Source of the DNA: Candidatus Accumulibacter affinis
Lineage (GTDB): Bacteria > Pseudomonadota > Gammaproteobacteria > Burkholderiales > Rhodocyclaceae
Reading direction: 5' to 3'
Assembly: GCA_016713625.1 (NCBI GenBank)
Contig: JADJOT010000004.1
Coordinates: forward strand, 62,001 to 126,000
DNA length: 64,000 bases
Below the pieces are notes generated by a model. It had not been told where the DNA came from and made no database searches. It saw only the letters and a list, made by a program, of their open reading frames with translations. The position numbers were made by a program, and so were the translations under genes. Positions 17,083 to 24,918 of the stretch are shown piece by piece. Each line of letters opens with the position of its first letter. Positions within the stretch are counted from its first letter, which is position 1.

Positions 17083-19258
17083 GAGATTTCTCCATTGCGT
17101 AACGTTCGAAGCGTAGGCTGGCCTCGTGAAGCAGGTCCGGTGTCATCGTCAGATAATGCTGCGTCGCTGAGAGGTTCACGTGGCCGAGGTAGGTCGCCAG
17201 CTTGGGCAGCAGATCGTGCAGGTCTGCACCGCTGCGATACCAAGCGACAAGACGATGAACAGCGGCCGAATGGCGCAAGTCGTGGAGCCGTGGCTGCTGT
17301 CTCTGGCCCCCCTCGCGGACCACACCGGCTGCAGCCCGCAGGCGTCGAAAGGTGCTTTGAGCGGCGGACTTGCTCAGGGAGGCGCCGTCCCGGAAGCAGA
17401 ACAACGGCGTGTCCGCGGCGCCTGAGTGGCGGTTGTTGCGTTGGCCCACATACTCGGTCATGACTTGCGTCAGATCGTTGCCCAGTGGCACCAGCCGAGT
17501 CTTGTAAAACTTCGTCCCACGGATGATCAGGTGCGCTTGCTCGAGATCGACATCGACGATGTGGAGGGAGATGGCTTCGCTGATCCGAAGTCCCGCGCCG
17601 TAGAGCAGCAAGAGCAAGGCTCTGAAGACGTAAGCGTCGATTGGCACGCGGCCGGTGCACGCCGCGGGGACCGCGTCGAGCAACCGTTTGAGTTCCGCGT
17701 GGGAGTAGATGTAGGGCACGAAGGCGGGGGCGTCCAGCCTTGGGATGCTGTGCGGCAGCGGCACGCTGCTGACGAAACCACGTGCCAGGGCGAAGCGGTA
17801 GAAACCCGACAGCACGTGATACTTCTTGACCCAGTAGCCGGTCACCGGTCCGTTGCCGTTGAGGAAGGAGAGCACAGGTTCCGCTTGAATGCTTGCCAGC
17901 GGGCCTTCGCCGACCGCCCGGCAGAAGGATCTGAGGACCGCCTCCTCGGTCTGGAACCGGTGTCCCAAAGCGCGCTTGTGAGCGATGTACAGGGAGATCA
18001 GCGCCGGGAGCATCATCGCAGCGCCCCCCAGATCGAGTTCGGCCACCTGCCGCAGACCCACCAGGTCGACCTTGGTATAGCTCAAGGTCGAATTGGCGCT
18101 GCGATGCCCGAGATGGTCGCCAATCTGCTTCAGGGAAAAGCCCGACGCGAGGAGGTGGCTGGCACAGGCGTGGCGTAGGCAGTGCGCTCCGCGCGGGGAC
18201 AGGGTGAGGCCGAGGCGGCTCAAATGGGCGTGCGCGATCGGCGTGATGCTCGGCGCCGACAACGGACGAATGGGTGCGCCGAGCGTCAAGAACAGCGCCC
18301 GATGCCCGCAGCGCGGTCGCACTTCGCGCAGGTAACGCAAGATTGCCTCGCCCACGACGGGCAGCAAAGGATAGCGTTGAGCACGACGTTGCTTCGGTCG
18401 CGCAATGTGGATCAGCTCTCCTTCCCAATCCAGATCGTCCAGCCGCAACTCCGCGACCTCGCCTCGCCGCAGTCCGTACACCGCGAGCAACATCAGGATG
18501 GCGTGGTCGCGAATATCCGCGGGCCGATCACCACCGGTGGCGACAAGGAGGCGCTGTACGTCGTCCCAGCCAGGGCCTTCCGGGATTCTTTCACGGGTAT
18601 AGAGCCGCGGCGCCTCGATGACAGCGGTGATTCCCGGAGCGCACCACCCACGGGCTTCGGCGAAGCGGAAGAAGCTCCGCAACGAACTGGCTAACGCGGC
18701 TAGAGAGGCGCGAGTCCAACCCTGCTTGCCCTTCGACTCAAGGAAGGCATCAATATCGGCAACGGTGATCGCGCTCAACGTATCCCGAGGGGGGCACAGT
18801 CCGCTAAAGAACCAGACCAGGCGCTCACTACGTGTAGCGATCGTCACCGGCGACAGGCCCCGTTCGTCGCGCATCTGGCGGGCAAACGCATCGATCTGGG
18901 CGACGAAGACGTTCAGGGCCTTTGGGGGTTGCTGAAGGCAGCCCAGGCGCTGCAGCCATTCCGTCACGAAGTGGATAAACATCTGGCGTGTCCACACCGA
19001 TTCCTTGGCGCCGATGGGTCGATGTCTGAATCGCACCCGGCAGTCTACAGCGCGCTCAATGTCCGCCGCGCTGACCTCGCCATGGCCAAGGTCAATGCCG
19101 TCTGCGACGGCCAAGAGTACCCAGGCGATCTTCTGAAGCATCGAGTGTGAGTAACCTTCCCTCGCACATTGCTTGAGAAATTCTTCTCTCGCGTCCGCCA
19201 GCGGGCCTTCCCGGTAGCGCGCCACAACCGTGGGGCGCGTGAAGAGCTCTTCAATCAT
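17075..19258 (-). CDS. Fused double tyrosine recombinase (RitA-RitB)
   Basis: 727 residues from the chosen ATG (AAGGAG upstream), holding two complete tyrosine recombinases. Part one: GLRRGEVAEL, HCLRHACASHLL, LGHRSANSTLSYTK, ending near VAELDLGG. Part two starts AMMLPALISLYIAHKRALGHRF, which looks like the normal start of a separate RitB, then GAGLRISEAI, LHDLRHSAAVHRL, YLGHVNLSATQHYLTM. Both active sites retain Arg, HxxR, His and Tyr. In usual RIT elements these are two overlapping genes; here no stop separates them. A longer TTG/ATG start 51 bp upstream is possible. It overlaps RitC by 8 bp. Confidence 0.85.
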   Translation of the reverse strand: MIEELFTRPTVVARYREGPLADAREEFLKQCAREGYSHSMLQKIAWVLLAVADGIDLGHGEVSAADIERAVDCRVRFRHRPIGAKESVWTRQMFIHFVTEWLQRLGCLQQPPKALNVFVAQIDAFARQMRDERGLSPVTIATRSERLVWFFSGLCPPRDTLSAITVADIDAFLESKGKQGWTRASLAALASSLRSFFRFAEARGWCAPGITAVIEAPRLYTRERIPEGPGWDDVQRLLVATGGDRPADIRDHAILMLLAVYGLRRGEVAELRLDDLDWEGELIHIARPKQRRAQRYPLLPVVGEAILRYLREVRPRCGHRALFLTLGAPIRPLSAPSITPIAHAHLSRLGLTLSPRGAHCLRHACASHLLASGFSLKQIGDHLGHRSANSTLSYTKVDLVGLRQVAELDLGGAAMMLPALISLYIAHKRALGHRFQTEEAVLRSFCRAVGEGPLASIQAEPVLSFLNGNGPVTGYWVKKYHVLSGFYRFALARGFVSSVPLPHSIPRLDAPAFVPYIYSHAELKRLLDAVPAACTGRVPIDAYVFRALLLLLYGAGLRISEAISLHIVDVDLEQAHLIIRGTKFYKTRLVPLGNDLTQVMTEYVGQRNNRHSGAADTPLFCFRDGASLSKSAAQSTFRRLRAAAGVVREGGQRQQPRLHDLRHSAAVHRLVAWYRSGADLHDLLPKLATYLGHVNLSATQHYLTMTPDLLHEASLRFERYAMEKSHD

Positions 19259-19370
19259 GATCGATCTCCTTCTTGAACAAGATGAACGATCATCGTGATC
19301 CTGAACCATGCAAATTTATGTGGCGCAAATTTGACTGACCACCCTCAATCACGAGGGACGCCAGCTTCAC

Positions 19371-19403
19371 CGCCACATATTTTTGAGCGCCACATACTGA
19401 TAC
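19371..19403 (-). repeat. RIT element right inverted repeat
   Basis: Perfect reverse complement of 15992-16024 (33 of 33). The final CTGATAC is the inverted form of the GTATCAG target heptamer that lies before the left end. Confidence 0.88.
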
Positions 19404-19430
19404 TTATGTGGTCGGCCACATAAGTATCAG
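19397..19430. repeat. Palindrome at the right junction of the RIT element
   Basis: Two 15-bp arms (CTGATACTTATGTGG and CCACATAAGTATCAG) around TCGG, with no mismatch. It is built from the target heptamer in both orientations and two copies of the element tip TATGTGG/CCACATA, so it looks like a collapsed element or a leftover circle junction rather than random sequence. Confidence 0.8.
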
Positions 19431-20027
19431 AATGCCAAACAGGAATCGTTCTGGGGACGCATCGAAGGGCGCCTGATGGCGATGCTCGAAGGCGAGGAAT
19501 TGCTGACGCTCGACCTGCTCAATCAGGCCAGCCAAGCCTGGGTCGAACAGGAGTACCACCGCACGGTCCATTCCGAGATCGACACCACCCCCTTGGCGCG
19601 CTATCTCGCCGGCCCCAGCGTCCGTCGGGACTGTCCGGATACGGCTACCCTGCGGGCCGCCTTCCGGATCGAGGTGATGCGCCGCCAACGGCGTGCCGAT
19701 GGCACACTCAGTCTGGCCGGAACCCGCTTCGAGGTCCCCGCCGCGTATCGCCACCTGCCCATGCTTCCTCTGCGCTACGCCCGCTGGGATCTGACGCACG
19801 TCGATCTCGTCGATCCGCGCAGCGGTGCGGTCCTTTGTCCGATCAAGGCGCTCGACAAGTCGGCCAACGCCGATGGGCAGCGTCGGCGCTTCGCGCCGGT
19901 CACGACCGCAGCGCGGGTGCCCCCGTCTACCGGGATCGCGCCGCTGCTGCGCCAGTTGCTCGCCGACTACGCCGCGACCGGCCTGCCGCCTGCGTATCTA
20001 CCTTCCGACGACCAGGAGCCGGCATGA
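19431..20027 (+). pseudogene. DDE transposase, C-terminal half
   Basis: Continuation of the transposase split by the RIT element. NAKQESFWGRIEGRL supplies the catalytic Glu (the DDE third residue), followed by QEYHRTVHSEIDTTPLARYL and a beta-barrel-like C-terminal domain (GTLSLAGTRFEVPAAYRHL, LVDPRSGAVLCPIKALD). Frame is intact to the stop. It has no start of its own at the junction, so no functional product is expected. The stop overlaps the ATPase start (ATGA). Confidence 0.85.
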
Positions 20028-20868
20028 ACCATCGGCTCCTCGCCCTTTACGGGCTGAAGTGGAATCCCTTCTCCGCCGAATTGCCGATCGAAGCGCTCTT
20101 TGTTCCGCCCCGGATCGAGAACTTCTGCTGGCGAATCGAACACGCCCAGATCCGCGAAGGCGGCTTCGCGATGATCCACGGCGATCCGGGCACCGGCAAA
20201 AGCGTCGCCTTGCGCCTCCTCGACGACCGTCTGGGACGCCTGCCGGACGTCACCGTCGGCGCGATCCACCATCCGCAGAGCAACCTGGCGGACTTCTATC
20301 GCGAAATGGGCGATCTCTTCGCCGTGCCCTTGCGCCCGCACAACCGCTGGGGTGGCTTCAAGGCCTTGCGCGAGGTCTGGTTCGCGCATCTGGAAACGAC
20401 CCGTCGCCGGGCGGTGTTACTGGTCGATGAGGCGCAGGAGATGAGTCCGGCGGTCCTCTGCGAGTTGCGCTTGCTCGCCAGTGCGCGTTTCGATTCGCAA
20501 CCGCTCCTGTGTGTGGTGCTGGCCGGCGATGCGCGTCTGATCGAGAAGCTGCGCCGCGAGGAGTTGATCCCGCTGGGTTCCCGCATCCGCACCCGCCTCG
20601 CCACCGAGTATGCGTCGCGGGACGAGTTGCTCGCCTGCCTGACCCATCTGCTGAGCAGCGCCGGCAACGCCAGCCTGATGACCCCCGCACTGGCTCATAC
20701 GCTGTGCGATCACGCCGCCGGCAACTACCGCATCCTGACCACGCTCGCGGCCGAACTGCTCGCCGCCGCCGCGCAGCGGAGTTGCCGCAACTCGACGAGA
20801 AGCTCTACCTCGAGGTCTTCGCTTCCCCCGAGGCGCCCTCGCTGCGTCGGGTGGGGGCCGGCCGGTGA
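20024..20868 (+). pseudogene. ExeA-like AAA+ ATPase of transposon, single-base frameshift near 3' end
   Basis: ATPase of the ExeA/GspA-like group that accompanies DDE transposases as target-selection factor. FGxxxNPF-like LKWNPFSAELP opens the protein; Walker A HGDPGTGKS and Walker B AVLLVDEAQEM are intact, as is the sensor region GSRIRTRLATEY. Near base 20779 the frame shifts: the expected AQR-ELPQLDEKLYLEVF continuation is found in another frame and ends at the stated stop, which would be restored by one extra G (CGGAG to CGGGAG). In the original frame translation runs to 21001 with meaningless sequence. Either true decay or a homopolymer error. Confidence 0.8.
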
Positions 20869-21025
20869 GGAATCACCAGCCAGGCGACTGCTTCGCGCGG
20901 TCATGCGATCGCGCCCAACGACCCGCGGCAGTGGCTCCGGGCGGAACGACGCCTCTGGACCTTGGGAGGGACGACCGCCGAACGGTCCGGTCCTTTCGTG
21001 ACGGTCACCCGAACCGGAGGAGAAG

Positions 21026-21292
21026 ATGACCGACCCCATGGTGATGGTCACGAAAAGAGGCCGCCCACCCCAGGGCGAGCGAGCGATGACGGACCGGGAG
21101 CGCAAGCGTGCGCAGCGGATGCGCGACCGAAGAACGGTCATCGAGGCCATCGGTAACGAGACGGACGCGCCACTCAAAGCGCTGCTGGACCTCCTCGGGC
21201 GGGTGGAGGCTTCCGAACCGGCTCGCCTCTGCGCCCGACGGGCCTGGCTGGCTTTCGGGCAGCGCTACGGATTCGGGACGGTCACCGAATGA
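21026..21292 (+). CDS. KRGRP-motif DNA-binding-like protein
   Basis: An 88-residue basic protein and the apparently complete relative of the gene at 14146-14406: VTKRGRPPQGERAMTDRERKRAQRMRDRR, then ALLDLLGRVEASEPARL, and a distinct C-terminus CARRAWLAFGQRYGFGTVTE. CGGAGGAG gives a strong ribosome site. Upstream, TTTCGTGA-CGG-TCAC (20994-21008) matches most of a dyad found before the gene at 21721, suggesting shared or self regulation. Role inferred as small DNA-binding regulator; it could belong to the transposon cargo or to the island. Confidence 0.55.
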   Translation: MTDPMVMVTKRGRPPQGERAMTDRERKRAQRMRDRRTVIEAIGNETDAPLKALLDLLGRVEASEPARLCARRAWLAFGQRYGFGTVTE

Positions 21293-21684
21293 CGAGAGGC
21301 GGCAGGAACGACGGGAGGAAGGTCCAGTCGGGAAGAGTGGGCGCGGCACGCTCGACGAAAGACCCGACGGAAGAGGGAAGTTCTTTGACCTGGAAAGGGG
21401 TCAAGAGGACCGTGGAATAAATGGACCGGCTTCATCGGCCCGTTTATGCCGCGAAAGCCTCTTGACGCCTTGGAGGGTCCCGATGCTGCGAGCAGTTGCC
21501 GGGGAGAACTTGTTCATCCCCGGCGGCTGCCTCGCGGCGAGCGCGGGGTCTGGGGCGGCGCTCCAGGGTTGGATCCTGCACGAGCACCCTCGCAAACCAT
21601 CGCCGTACGTGAACATCAGAACATCAAATCGGGTGATCACACTCACTTACCGCTCAGCGCGCTTGGGCTGAAATCGGCCGTCGG
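21293..21684. other. Intergenic region with large imperfect hairpin
   Basis: Nearly 400 bases with no supportable gene on either strand. It holds the two-level hairpin described separately and ends at the promoter/operator of the next gene. I see no transposon end repeat. Confidence 0.45.
21400..21466. repeat. Two-level inverted repeat
   Basis: Outer arms GTCAAGAGG and CCTCTTGAC pair perfectly (9 bp). Inside, AATAAATGGACCGG and CGGCCCGTTTAT pair over about 12 positions with one mismatch and one G-T, leaving a short loop. The whole could fold as a ~67-nt RNA or single-stranded DNA structure. No T-run follows, so it is not a simple terminator. Confidence 0.55.
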
Positions 21685-21708
21685 TATAATTTCGTGATAG
21701 TCACGAAA
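21685..21708 (+). promoter_or_regulatory. TATAAT box with overlapping dyad operator
   Basis: A consensus TATAAT (21685-21690) runs into the perfect dyad TTTCGTGA-TAG-TCACGAAA (21690-21708), 12 bp before the start codon of the downstream gene. Binding there would block the promoter. The same half GTGATAGTCACGAAA occurs identically at 14161-14175 and with one change at 21041-21055. Confidence 0.6.
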
Positions 21709-21720
21709 TGATGCGAGATT

Positions 21721-22542
21721 ATGGAAACAGTTGAAAGAAAGGCGTTCAGTAATTCCGCTGTGATCCCCTTCTCGGCAACGGAGAAACCGCCACCTCAGGC
21801 AATTGTGGGTTATGAAGCCGTTCGCCTCAACGCCATGAAACACGGCATTCTCTCGAAGCTGGCAGTATTGGCTCACGAGGACCATGCCGAGTTTGACGAC
21901 CTGCTCGCCGCGCTGCTCGACGAACACCGACCGGCGGGAATCACCGAGCGGCATCTGATCGAAGAGCTTGCCGCGATCATTTGGCGCAAGCGGCGGGTAT
22001 TGATGGCCGAAGCGGCAAAGATCAACGAGGGCCTGAAAGCAGCGGTGAACAATCCGAAATCAGTCATGACTTCGGCCGCACCTTTTCAGCGTGGTCTGGC
22101 CGATGAGAACACCAGACTATCCGACCTGATGACCGAAACCCCGGAACAGATCGCCGAGACTCAACGCGATGCGGAGCTTGACTTGGCAGCGACCCGCAAA
22201 GCGTCGGCGATCCTGTACAAAGGCGGGCCGAATGCCTACGAGAAAGCCCTGCGGGCGCTGCGGCAAGATTCGCGCGACTGGTGGCAAGTGCAGATCGAGG
22301 AAGAGGAACACCCCTCGACCGCGGAAGGGCTAGCGCAATTCATCAGTGAATCGCTCGACCCGCTGTGCTTCCGCGCAACATTGGAAGCCCGATATACCCC
22401 GGCGATCAAGGCGCAAGCCCTGGGCGAAGGGCTGCAAGTGCACCGACTGGAGAAGCTGAACCGCTACGAAACGCACCTTGACCGAAAGTTTGAGCGAACA
22501 CTCGCTATGCTTTTGAAGCTGAAAGACCTTCGTAGCCGGTGA
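21721..22542 (+). CDS. Hypothetical island protein
   Basis: A 273-residue, mostly helical and acidic protein of unknown function. The block AVRLNAMKHGILSKLAVLAHEDHAEFDDLLAALLDEHRPAGITERHLIEELAAIIWRKRRVLMAEAAKI is of a kind seen in hypothetical proteins of integrated elements. The C-terminal half (IKAQALGEGLQVHRLEKLNRYETHLDRKFERTLAMLLKL) looks like a coiled-coil or packing helix pair. It starts 12 bp after a dyad-covered TATAAT promoter. No catalytic motif is seen. A DNA-packaging or replication accessory role would fit but is not shown. Confidence 0.55.
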   Translation: METVERKAFSNSAVIPFSATEKPPPQAIVGYEAVRLNAMKHGILSKLAVLAHEDHAEFDDLLAALLDEHRPAGITERHLIEELAAIIWRKRRVLMAEAAKINEGLKAAVNNPKSVMTSAAPFQRGLADENTRLSDLMTETPEQIAETQRDAELDLAATRKASAILYKGGPNAYEKALRALRQDSRDWWQVQIEEEEHPSTAEGLAQFISESLDPLCFRATLEARYTPAIKAQALGEGLQVHRLEKLNRYETHLDRKFERTLAMLLKLKDLRSR

Positions 22543-22659
22543 AAACTGCAACTATCAGAACAGGGCGCAAAAGCAGGCAAGACAAGGGTTTCAGGGTATA
22601 TTGCCAAAAACAATGCAGCAAACTTGCCTGATGATTTCGGCAAAATCCGGGAGCAATGA

Positions 22660-23310
22660 ATGGGCGGCATGGGCAGCGGGCGGGGGTATCAGGGTGGCAA
22701 GGCGACGACAAGCGGCTGCCGGCGGCTGGACGTGCGGCAATTCCAACGGGCTGGCCTGCTGACGCCTGGGCATTCCTTCGGCTGGCACTGGACGCGCAAC
22801 GGTGAAAGCGTGGCCTCGATCCAAGCGCGAGCGGAAGAGGATCGCTTGATCCTGAGCTACAGCCACAAGAGCGGCGGCGACGACTGGCAAGCGATGGAAT
22901 ACCCGGTAAGGCTGGAATGGACGGCTTGCACCATGGGCGGGCGGCGCGTGTGGTTCCTTTGCTCGGCGAACGGATGCGGGCGGCGCGTGGCGATACTCTA
23001 TCTGGGCGGCGCGGGCATCTTCGCCTGTCGTCACTGTTACCGGCTGGCGTATGCCTGCCAACGGGAAGCCGCCGATGATCGAGTGACCCGGCGGGTGAAC
23101 AACATCAAGCGCCGATTGGGCTGGCAGGAAGGCATCCTGAACCAGAGAGGATGGAAGAAACCAAAGGGGATGCACAGCACCACTTTCGAGCGGCTAACCC
23201 GCGAGCACGACGCGCTGATAGAGGTGGCTCTGGCAGGCTTGTCATCGCAACTTGATCGCATGAGGCGACGGCTTGATGGCGTGAGGAATGATCTGCACGG
23301 CGCGGACTGA
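22660..23310 (+). CDS. Hypothetical zinc-ribbon protein
   Basis: 216 residues. It opens MGGMGSGRGYQGGKATTSGCRRLDVRQFQRAGLL, typical of a widespread hypothetical family in proteobacterial islands and phages. A central VWFLCSANGCGRRVAILYLGGAGIFACRHCYRLAY forms a CxxxxC ... CxxC zinc ribbon, and the basic C-terminal half (RRVNNIKRRLGWQEGILN, WKKPKGMHSTTFERL) suggests nucleic-acid contact. CGGGAG sits 6 nt before the ATG. Before the IS4 insertion, the zincin gene downstream would have begun about 60 bp after its stop, so both were probably one transcript. Molecular function unknown. Confidence 0.6.
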   Translation: MGGMGSGRGYQGGKATTSGCRRLDVRQFQRAGLLTPGHSFGWHWTRNGESVASIQARAEEDRLILSYSHKSGGDDWQAMEYPVRLEWTACTMGGRRVWFLCSANGCGRRVAILYLGGAGIFACRHCYRLAYACQREAADDRVTRRVNNIKRRLGWQEGILNQRGWKKPKGMHSTTFERLTREHDALIEVALAGLSSQLDRMRRRLDGVRNDLHGAD

Positions 23311-23353
23311 ATCTGTTTCGCAAAATTGCCCTATGATGCGTGTAACGGGAAAA

Positions 23354-23364
23354 GGGTCAAAGGG
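23354..23364 (+). repeat. Target site duplication of IS4-family element, left copy
   Basis: GGGTCAAAGGG, identical to 24903-24913 and directly abutting the 17-bp inverted repeat of the insertion sequence. Eleven base pairs is within the usual 10-12 bp for the IS4 family. Confidence 0.9.
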
Positions 23365-24902
23365 CAATGGCACTACCTTAACAGAAAAGTCTTTCCGATC
23401 AGATGTATAGAGGTGGGCTGAAGGCCTCTTGGCGTTATTATTCGGGTGTCGAATCCGATCGAGATTACGTGGAGGATCAGCCCAAATGGATAGTAACAGG
23501 GGTCAGCGGCTTGCGGAACAGGTGAAGCGATTTCGGGCACGTTTTGTCCAGTCAGTGGGATCGGTGCTCGGGGATGTGATTCCTTCGAAGCTTTTGATGG
23601 AATGGGCGATGGAAGACGTTGGTGTCTGGCGCGAGCGGGTCTATAGTCCGTTCATGACACTGGTGTTGTTTCTCGAACAAGTGCTCGGAGCGGATCACAG
23701 CTGCCAGGATGCGGTGGCGCGTGCGCTGAGCGCTCGGGTGGCGGACGGACAAACCCCGTGCAGCCTGAACACCGGGCCGTACTGCAAGGCACGGGCACGG
23801 TTGCCCGTTGAGCTACTGGAGCGTTTGGGTCGAGAGACTGGCGCGCGGGTGTGTGCGCAGCAACCGGCCGGATGGTTGTGGCATGGGCGCCAAGTTAAGC
23901 TGGTCGACGGTAGCACGGTGTCGATGCCCGACACGGCGGCGAACCAAAAGCGCTTTCCACAGAATCGATCGCAGAAAACGGGTCTGGGTTTTCCTCTCGC
24001 ACGCCTGGTGGCGATCGTCTCCTTATCCTGTGGATCCGTCCTGGATTGGGCGGTTGGTCCGTGTCAGGGTAAGGAAACCGGGGAGACCGCGCTCCTGTGG
24101 AGTTTGGCGCAAAAGCTGCAGCCTGGTGACGTCGTGGTTGCCGATCGCGCCTATGCCGGCTACTTCATGATTGCGTGGTTGATCCAGCAGGGCGTGACGT
24201 AGTGATTCGCCAGCATCAACGGCGACACACCGACTTTCGACGCGGCCAGCAACTGGGTGCGCGCGACCATCTGGTCCCTTGGATGCGCCCCCAGCGTCCG
24301 ACCTGGATGAGTGAATCAATCTACGCCAGCATGCCCGAGAGTCTGACCATGCGCGAGGCGCGCGTTGCCGGCTGGACGCTCGCTTCCACACTGATCGACC
24401 CGCAGCAGGTGAACAAACGCGAGCTGTTCGCACTGTACCGCCAGCGCTGGCACGTCGAACTTGACCTACGTTCGATCAAGAACGTCATGCAGATGGACCT
24501 CTTGCGTTGCAAGAGCCCCGAGATGGTCGAGAAGGAGATCGCCGCCCACTTGGTCGGTTACAACCTCGTCCGCGCCGTGATGGCGCAGGCCGCGTCTCTG
24601 AGCGCCGTCCTGCCACGGCAATTGAGTTTCAAGACCGCTCTACAAATCCTCAATGCTTTTGAACAGAACCTGCGGTGCTGCCCCCGCGGGCGCCTCGCCA
24701 GTCGCCACGCTTTCGTGCTCGGCGGCATCGCTCAGGCGCGCCTACCCAACCGACCAGGTCGGGTCGAACCACGTGTCGTCAAGCGAAGACCCAAACCCCG
24801 AGCTCTCCTCACTAAGCCCCGGCAGGCGCTGCAAAAGGGCTTACGCCGCAAACAGCAGTCAATACAGAAGCAAATCGACCAAGGCTTAAGGTAGTGCCAT
24901 TG
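23365..24902 (+). mobile_element. IS4-family insertion sequence (1538 bp)
   Basis: Bounded by a perfect 17-bp inverted repeat beginning CAATGGCACTACCTTAA (23365-23381 and 24886-24902) and flanked by 11-bp direct repeats. It contains one transposase gene on the plus strand, frameshifted near base 24197. It entered just upstream of the ribosome site of the zincin gene, separating that gene from its upstream partner. Confidence 0.9.
23486..24894 (+). pseudogene. IS4-family transposase with single-base frameshift
   Basis: DDE transposase of the IS4 type. First part: KLVDGSTVSMPDT (first Asp) and VVVADRAYAGYF (second Asp). The frame ends in TAG shortly after WLIQQGV; sense resumes in another frame with VIRQHQRRHTDFRRGQQLG and contains the family signature YRQRWHVELDLRSIKNVMQMD with the catalytic Glu. 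One extra G (GTGACG to GTGGACG) near base 24197 would restore continuity. GGAGG lies 10 nt before the ATG. The stop codon is inside the right inverted repeat. As sequenced the product is truncated before the catalytic Glu. Confidence 0.88.
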
Positions 24903-24913
24903 GGGTCAAAGGG
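24903..24913 (+). repeat. Target site duplication of IS4-family element, right copy
   Basis: GGGTCAAAGGG. Together with the next bases it recreates GGGAGAAA, the ribosome-binding site of the zincin gene. Confidence 0.9.
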
Positions 24914-24918
24914 AGAAA

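Larger units (their letters stand above)
15999..19430. mobile_element. Recombinase-in-trio (RIT) element
   Basis: A 3.4-kb insertion inside the DDE transposase gene, containing only tyrosine recombinases transcribed leftward: a fused RitA-RitB protein and RitC, with overlapping genes. It is bounded by perfect inverted repeats. The host reading frame runs SPYQ before and NAKQ after, with GTATCAG present at both junctions, so a 7-bp (or 6-bp TATCAG) duplication accompanies the insertion. The right side also carries a 34-bp palindrome. Three-recombinase elements with terminal inverted repeats are a known class; the fusion is the unusual feature. Confidence 0.8.
14495..20868 (+). mobile_element. 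DDE transposon (accessory ORF, transposase, ExeA-like ATPase), interrupted by a RIT element
   Basis: Coordinates give the coding core; the outer ends were not identified because I found no matching terminal inverted repeats. Gene order is a zinc/HTH-like accessory protein, a DDE transposase of the retroviral-integrase type, and an AAA+ ATPase, as in transposons that need an ATP-dependent target or assembly factor (Tn552/Mu-like logic). The transposase is split by a 3.4-kb insertion and the ATPase has a frameshift, so this copy should not move by itself. It lies between two related KRGRP genes. Confidence 0.6.

Noticed and set aside
17079..18428. 449-codon minus-strand frame inside the fused recombinase
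   Set aside because: Different frame of the same strand with Arg/Pro-rich shadow sequence; the recombinase frame has both catalytic sets.
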